Part shown: piece by piece, positions 9,162-12,711 of the stretch
How positions within the stretch are numbered: the first letter of the stretch is position 1
Layout: the number at the start of each line of letters is the position of its first letter
Assembly: GCA_022592435.1 (NCBI GenBank)
Contig: JABYQS010000815.1
Span: 1-12,711, forward strand
DNA: 12,711 nt
Direction of reading: 5' to 3'
Origin: Cerioporus squamosus
Lineage: Eukaryota > Basidiomycota > Agaricomycetes > Polyporales > Polyporaceae
Made by a program: the position numbers and the translations under genes
The notes under the pieces: generated by a model
Databases searched by the model: none
The model's input: only the letters and a program-made list of their open reading frames with translations
What the model was told of the DNA's origin: nothing

Positions 9162-10642
9162 CTACGCTTTAGACGTTGCGCCTCTGCTTCGTCCCAGTCC
9201 CCGTCTAGTGATCCACTTCGCCCTGCTCCGAGCTTGCAACTCGGACCTCTTAGTTTGCTTGTCCTCTACGACTCCCGTAGTCTCCTCTGCAGCCTGGAGA
9301 ACGCATGCGTGAGCACAATATACGTTCTACCTGGGAGAATATGCTCACTTCCTGTTCATCTCTCTCTCCTGCGAACGAGCTCCCCGTCTCTGCAACTTTT
9401 CGCTCTTGACCTCTGCCCTTGCCTCGGCGCCGAAAGACTCCCCGAATGCGCTCCGCCATGGGCTTCACCTGGTACAGGGGAAAGTCAGTCGGCATGATCA
9501 AGGAAAGTGAGCGCGTGAGCTACTGACGTTGTCTCCTTTGGGCAGTTGCCCCGACTTGGTCGTCCCTCCGGTCACTGTCTGCGCCGAGCTGGAGTTGATC
9601 TATGATATCGATTCGCGTTGTAAGTGACCCGTGCCAGAAATATGCAGCTGTAAACACTCACCGTTTCGGTCTGGTCCCTGTTCGACTCAGACTGAGGTTT
9701 GTTGACCGCTTGCCGTTCGTGAAGTCCAGTATTGTAACCGCTGTCATCGCTGTCGTTCCCTTGCTCTACCCACTGCAGAAGATATCGAGATTAGCTGAAT
9801 GCGATCACGCGTCTAGGATGCCTCTGCGCACCGACTGTGTCATCAGATGCTTCTTCCATTCCATGGGCTTTCTGAAGATCTGTGATTATGTCGGTAAGGA
9901 TGCCCGCGCGGTCGACAAGGTAAGAATTATCGCCCACATCGTACTCTTTCTTACACTCAGCGATGTATCTCTCGTTGGTGACGCACAGCTTCATCCATCC
10001 CTTCATCCTCTCCTCGCACACCGCCCTCATCTTGATGAACTCCTTCTCCTCCACCCGGAACGACCTGCTCGCGTGACGTTCCCCGTTCTCGTCTTCCCAC
10101 TGCCACCGGCCCAGCACCTGCCCGGACGACTTGTACGGAGATCCTATGAGCCATATGTGGTTCTTCCGCCACTCCGGCGAGGTGTGCAGGTGCGGAACGC
10201 CCTCTCTGATCTCGCAGTGAGGCGAGACGGGTAGGCCGAAGTGGTCCTTGAGGATGTCCGGCAAGTCCTGGTACGTGCAGAGACCCTCAAGGGAGGCGAA
10301 CAAGCATGCCATAGTTGCACTGACGTCCGGGCCTGCCTCGTCCGTGTCTATGTTGTCGTCATTCCAGACAACTGCGGGCCTCGATTTGAGTGTTCTGGAT
10401 TTTGCACTGCGGCTGGCGTTGGACGGTGCTAGTGCGGGTGTGAGCCCGCTGGTCGACTGTGTCGATGCTGCGAAGATCAAGTCAATGGGAGCATGAATGG
10501 ACTCGCGCATGACGACAATGTCGCCCGTCACGTAGTCGTCATCCTCCGGATCGCATGGGCAGTAGGCGGCAGAAGGCTCGATGCACGAAGCGCAGGTCTC
10601 GTCGCGGCTTGGAGGAGGCGGTCCAGCGGGTGCGCCTGTCAT
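9162..10642 (-). CDS. Family P protein (CxxC, HLHTSPEWR), about 395 residues
   Basis: Function unknown. Minus-strand exons: 10642-9938, 9879-9832, 9772-9662, 9599-9528, 9468-9349 and 9293-9162 (TAG). All introns are 55-62 nt, GT-AG and phase 0. The first exon could read on unspliced to a stop at 9791, but the spliced model gives a tail that matches the sister gene exon for exon: KKEYD before the first intron here, RKEVV there. Landmarks: CASC (17-20) and CPC (28-30); YVTGDIVV; RPAVVW; MACLFASLEGLCTYQDLP; HLHTSPEWR (151-159); GRWQWEDENGE; and a helix CEERMKGWMKLC. The tail is Ser/Arg-rich, including VFRRRGKGRGQ. CxxC plus CxC might bind zinc, but the sister gene keeps only the first pair. The frame stays open upstream of ATG 10642 for about 35 codons (Pro-rich), so the true start may be in an earlier exon. 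It is divergent from the N gene at 10961. Confidence 0.75.
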
Positions 10643-10960
10643 CAAGGTCGGTATGAGGACCAGCGGACGAGGATGAGGACGGAGTGGGTCGCGAGGCGCA
10701 ATAACGTTGACTGGACTAGTATGCACTGAAGCGGGCGACTCACATGCATGCCGTGTTCAACAGCTTCATATTCCCATGCCCGCCATGCATCGAACTATTA
10801 CTCTAGTCGACATATGTAGACGGCTTGGTCGCCGCAGAGGCTATAATCCACTTACGTAAGCGCTACCCACGGTTTATCGAGCGAGTATGCTCGTACTTGT
10901 CGAGCACCGCATCTTCACCGCATCTCTATCGCAGACGTCCACCACTGAGCTCCTAGTATA
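10643..10960. promoter_or_regulatory. Bidirectional promoter region of N/P pair B, with a TTACGTAA site
   Basis: The region between the divergent P (minus) and N (plus) starts. The perfect palindrome CTTACGTAAG (10851-10860) contains TTACGTAA, the known target type of fungal Yap1/Pap1-like bZIP regulators of stress responses. A CTATAAT string at 10841-10847 lies about 115 bp before the N start. An extra 5' exon of the P gene may also be hidden here. Confidence 0.45.
10851..10860. promoter_or_regulatory. CTTACGTAAG palindrome, candidate bZIP site
   Basis: A perfect 10-mer palindrome between two divergent gene starts. The core TTACGTAA matches the consensus of Yap1/Pap1-class bZIP proteins. 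Function here is inferred only. Confidence 0.4.
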
Positions 10961-12428
10961 ATGCTGCAGCATCCGCAACGACCTCCCATCCCTCTGGCGG
11001 CGCCACCCATTGTGGTCGACATGTCGGACACCATAGCAATCGCCCCTATGCCCCACTACTATGCTGCGATACAGATGGACCCTGTAGCTATGGCGAAAGA
11101 CCTGGGACTCGATGACACCGCCGTGGCAGAGGCGGAGGTGCTGGCTAAGGAGGTGAAAAAGTACCTCGTGTACATGTTCCAGGTGCGTCCCCTCAGCCCC
11201 CAGTCCTGTCTAGTCAGAGCAGCGCTCTCATCCGGTCTCCTCTCGTAGCTTGCAGAGCTCCCGCTGCCGACCAGCAGGTGGTGCCGATACGACATCAAGC
11301 CCATCGGCACCACGCTCCGTCCTGCGGATGACTCCCGCGGATTACCCCGGACATGGTCATCCCATCGCCGAGAACACGGCGTACACCGGTGAGCGCAAGC
11401 CTGTGCGGCCGACACCGTCCTTTCCCTTCCACAACTGCTACCACTGGATCAAGAACGATATGACCGTCCGTGTCCGTGTGCAGAAGGGTGGCGTGGATCA
11501 CGCGGGCGCTGTCAGTCTGCCTCTCGAGGAGGATTTCGCGCTGAACAAAGGCTTCCGCGCGGACTACAAGCGTATTCGTGCGTTCCTCCGGCAGAAGCCC
11601 GCTGCCGCTGCACAAGAACCCCCGCGAACTACGTCTGCTGACTCCTCTGGCCACACCGCCTCCATGCCTGCGACGGTGCCGCCATCCAAAGCTCAGCCAA
11701 GAAACGACGTTGACTCGGTCCGTCCTGACGAGCTCTCCGAGACGTACCGCCGCATGGCCGAGGAGAGCGGCGTGACGACGTCCACTCCCCCGGAGAGCGA
11801 CGCTGCGTCCTCCGCGCGCTCTGTCCAGGCCACCGGCCGTTCGGCGTGGTCGAGTTGCAGCAGCGACTCCGAGGACAGCACGTCGTCGTCCTCTTCGTCG
11901 CTTCCCTCGTCGGTCCCGTCCATCGACTCGCTCGCCACCGCGGACCTGTTTGGGTGGGATCCCGACCCGGCGAACGGGCTCATCCCCCTGGTGGACGCGT
12001 GGCTCGACATCGCGAACCACTTCCCGGGGGGGGAGAGAGTATACCGAGTCCGACGGGTCTCGAGGAGGAGGCGAGGGCTATTCGTTCGTGAGTGGCAGTC
12101 ATTCGCTGTGTTGTTGCTCCTCGCTGAGCGTTTCTCAGGATCATCAAGCGCGGGGTTGCAAGACGAGCGTTGGCCGAGAAGGCGAAGGCTGCGGCGCGGT
12201 CGTCCCAAGACGATCTTCTCCCCGAGGTGTCGGACGTGGGCGCGCGAACACGGCCAGACGAGCATCGAGGTGCGTTATCCTCCCATACTCAGCGTTACGG
12301 CTGTCTGACTTGGCGATGCAGATGATCGTCACCATCGGCATTCTTCAACGCCAAGTCTCGTGCACAGGCTACGTGCGAGGTTCACGCCGCTGCTACGACC
12401 GCTCTTGCGGACGAAGCACTCAAGCTAG
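10961..12428 (+). CDS. Family N protein with two compensating frame breaks (about 432 residues)
   Basis: Function unknown. Exons: 10961-11182, 11249-12087, 12139-12269 and 12322-12428 (TAG). Introns 11183-11248, 12088-12138 (GTGAGT) and 12270-12321 (branch CTGAC) match the N gene at 5231-6552 in place and phase (0, 2, 1); the 57 nt second intron of that copy is absent here. Order: YLVYMFQ closing exon 1; LPLPTSRWCRYDIKPIGTTLRP; FPFHNCYHW (near 132-140); VRVRVQKGG; a disordered linker with a Ser/Asp-rich core (11845-11935); LIPLVDAWLDI; SIPSPTGLEEEARAIRS; then an Ala/Arg/Lys-rich helix. Paralogue alignment needs a one-base shift at the CCCC of 11345-11348 and the opposite shift in the eight-G run at 12026-12033. 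Alternatively, acceptor 11255 in place of 11248 avoids the first shift but replaces about 30 conserved residues with unrelated sequence. ATG 10961 follows an in-frame TGA. The last exon's frame is the least sure part. Confidence 0.72.
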
Positions 12429-12711
12429 TACGGAGTCTGCCATGACGTTATATGTGGTAGGTGACCATAAGTTGTTACCTTGTTCTCTTGTCGTTCGTTC
12501 GTCCATCCGCTGTCTGATGCTATCGCGCTGCTTTTCTGCTTTCACACATGTAGGGTATGTTGACGGTTCACTTCAACCAGTCGTGTTTAATATACTATGT
12601 TTTCCTAGCAAGTCATGTTCACCATGTATGCCAGTGGGCGACCAACCGAGACGACATGAGGGTGACGAGGCACTACGCAAGCAATCATCCATAGTCAGTG
12701 GTTAGTTACGG
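12429..12711. other. 3' flank of the last N gene, no further gene seen
   Basis: T-rich sequence after the N stop codon, with only short frames. It may contain the 3' untranslated region. The frame running through it from 11950 is the wrong phase of the N gene. Another phase across 12344-12444, ending TGA after ADEALKLVRSLP, looks protein-like and could be the real N tail if the last splice or a base differs. Confidence 0.4.

Noticed and set aside
9549..9620. Plus-strand peptide PDLVVPPVTVCAELELIYD followed by a GTAAGT donor, looking like an exon
   Set aside because: The opposite strand carries an exon of the P gene here with clean splice sites and paralogue support; the plus frame is its shadow and has no partner exons.
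9791..9940. Unspliced end of the P gene at 9791
   Set aside because: It would discard five phase 0 exons with good splice sites and a coding-like tail that parallels the sister gene.
9602..10234. Plus-strand frame of 210 codons
   Set aside because: Antisense shadow of the P gene exons; GC-rich coding DNA leaves long open frames on the other strand.
11295..12020. Minus-strand frame of 241 codons
   Set aside because: Antisense shadow of the N gene's main exon; Arg/Gly/Val-rich composition and no motif.
1..12711. CRISPR array, tRNA, rRNA, or bacterial operon signals
   Set aside because: No regularly spaced repeats, no cloverleaf or rRNA-like segments, and the intron-rich genes are eukaryotic.

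Overview
This 12.7 kb window looks like nuclear DNA of a basidiomycete fungus, most likely an Agaricomycete and possibly a polypore. The grounds are GC-rich coding sequence, genes broken by many 49-75 nt GT-AG introns with CTNAC-like branch sites, no bacterial-style operons, and protein families I associate with mushroom-forming fungi. No function can be named with certainty for any gene. The gene models come from open frames, splice signals and comparison of the copies inside the window with one another.

Layout. (1) 1-426, plus: the 3' part of a gene of a family I call N (motif FPFxNCYHW in the complete copies). (2) 576-2170, minus: a complete seven-exon gene for a multi-pass membrane protein, convergent with gene 1. 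(3) 2171-5230: about 3 kb with no convincing gene. It holds a 491 bp terminal-inverted-repeat element with TA target duplications (4245-4735) and a dense palindrome cluster (3578-3617). (4) 5231-6552, minus: family N. (5) 6708-8260, plus: a second family, P (motifs CxxC and HLHT[S/T]PEWR), divergent from the N gene and 155 bp from it. (6) 8261-9161: no gene seen. (7) 9162-10642, minus: a second P gene. (8) 10961-12428, plus: a further N gene, again divergent from its P neighbour.

The main result is the arrangement from 5231 to 12428. Two unrelated families, N and P, occur twice as divergent pairs sharing a promoter region. The two pairs are mirror images (N left, P right; then P left, N right) with the P genes facing each other tail to tail. 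N copies share intron positions and phases with each other, and so do P copies, so the pairs look like ancient duplicates. This suggests that N and P work together, but what they do is unknown. The N copy at the left edge predicts another P gene just outside the window. Frame breaks at short homopolymers in two of the three N copies are either sequencing errors or the start of decay.
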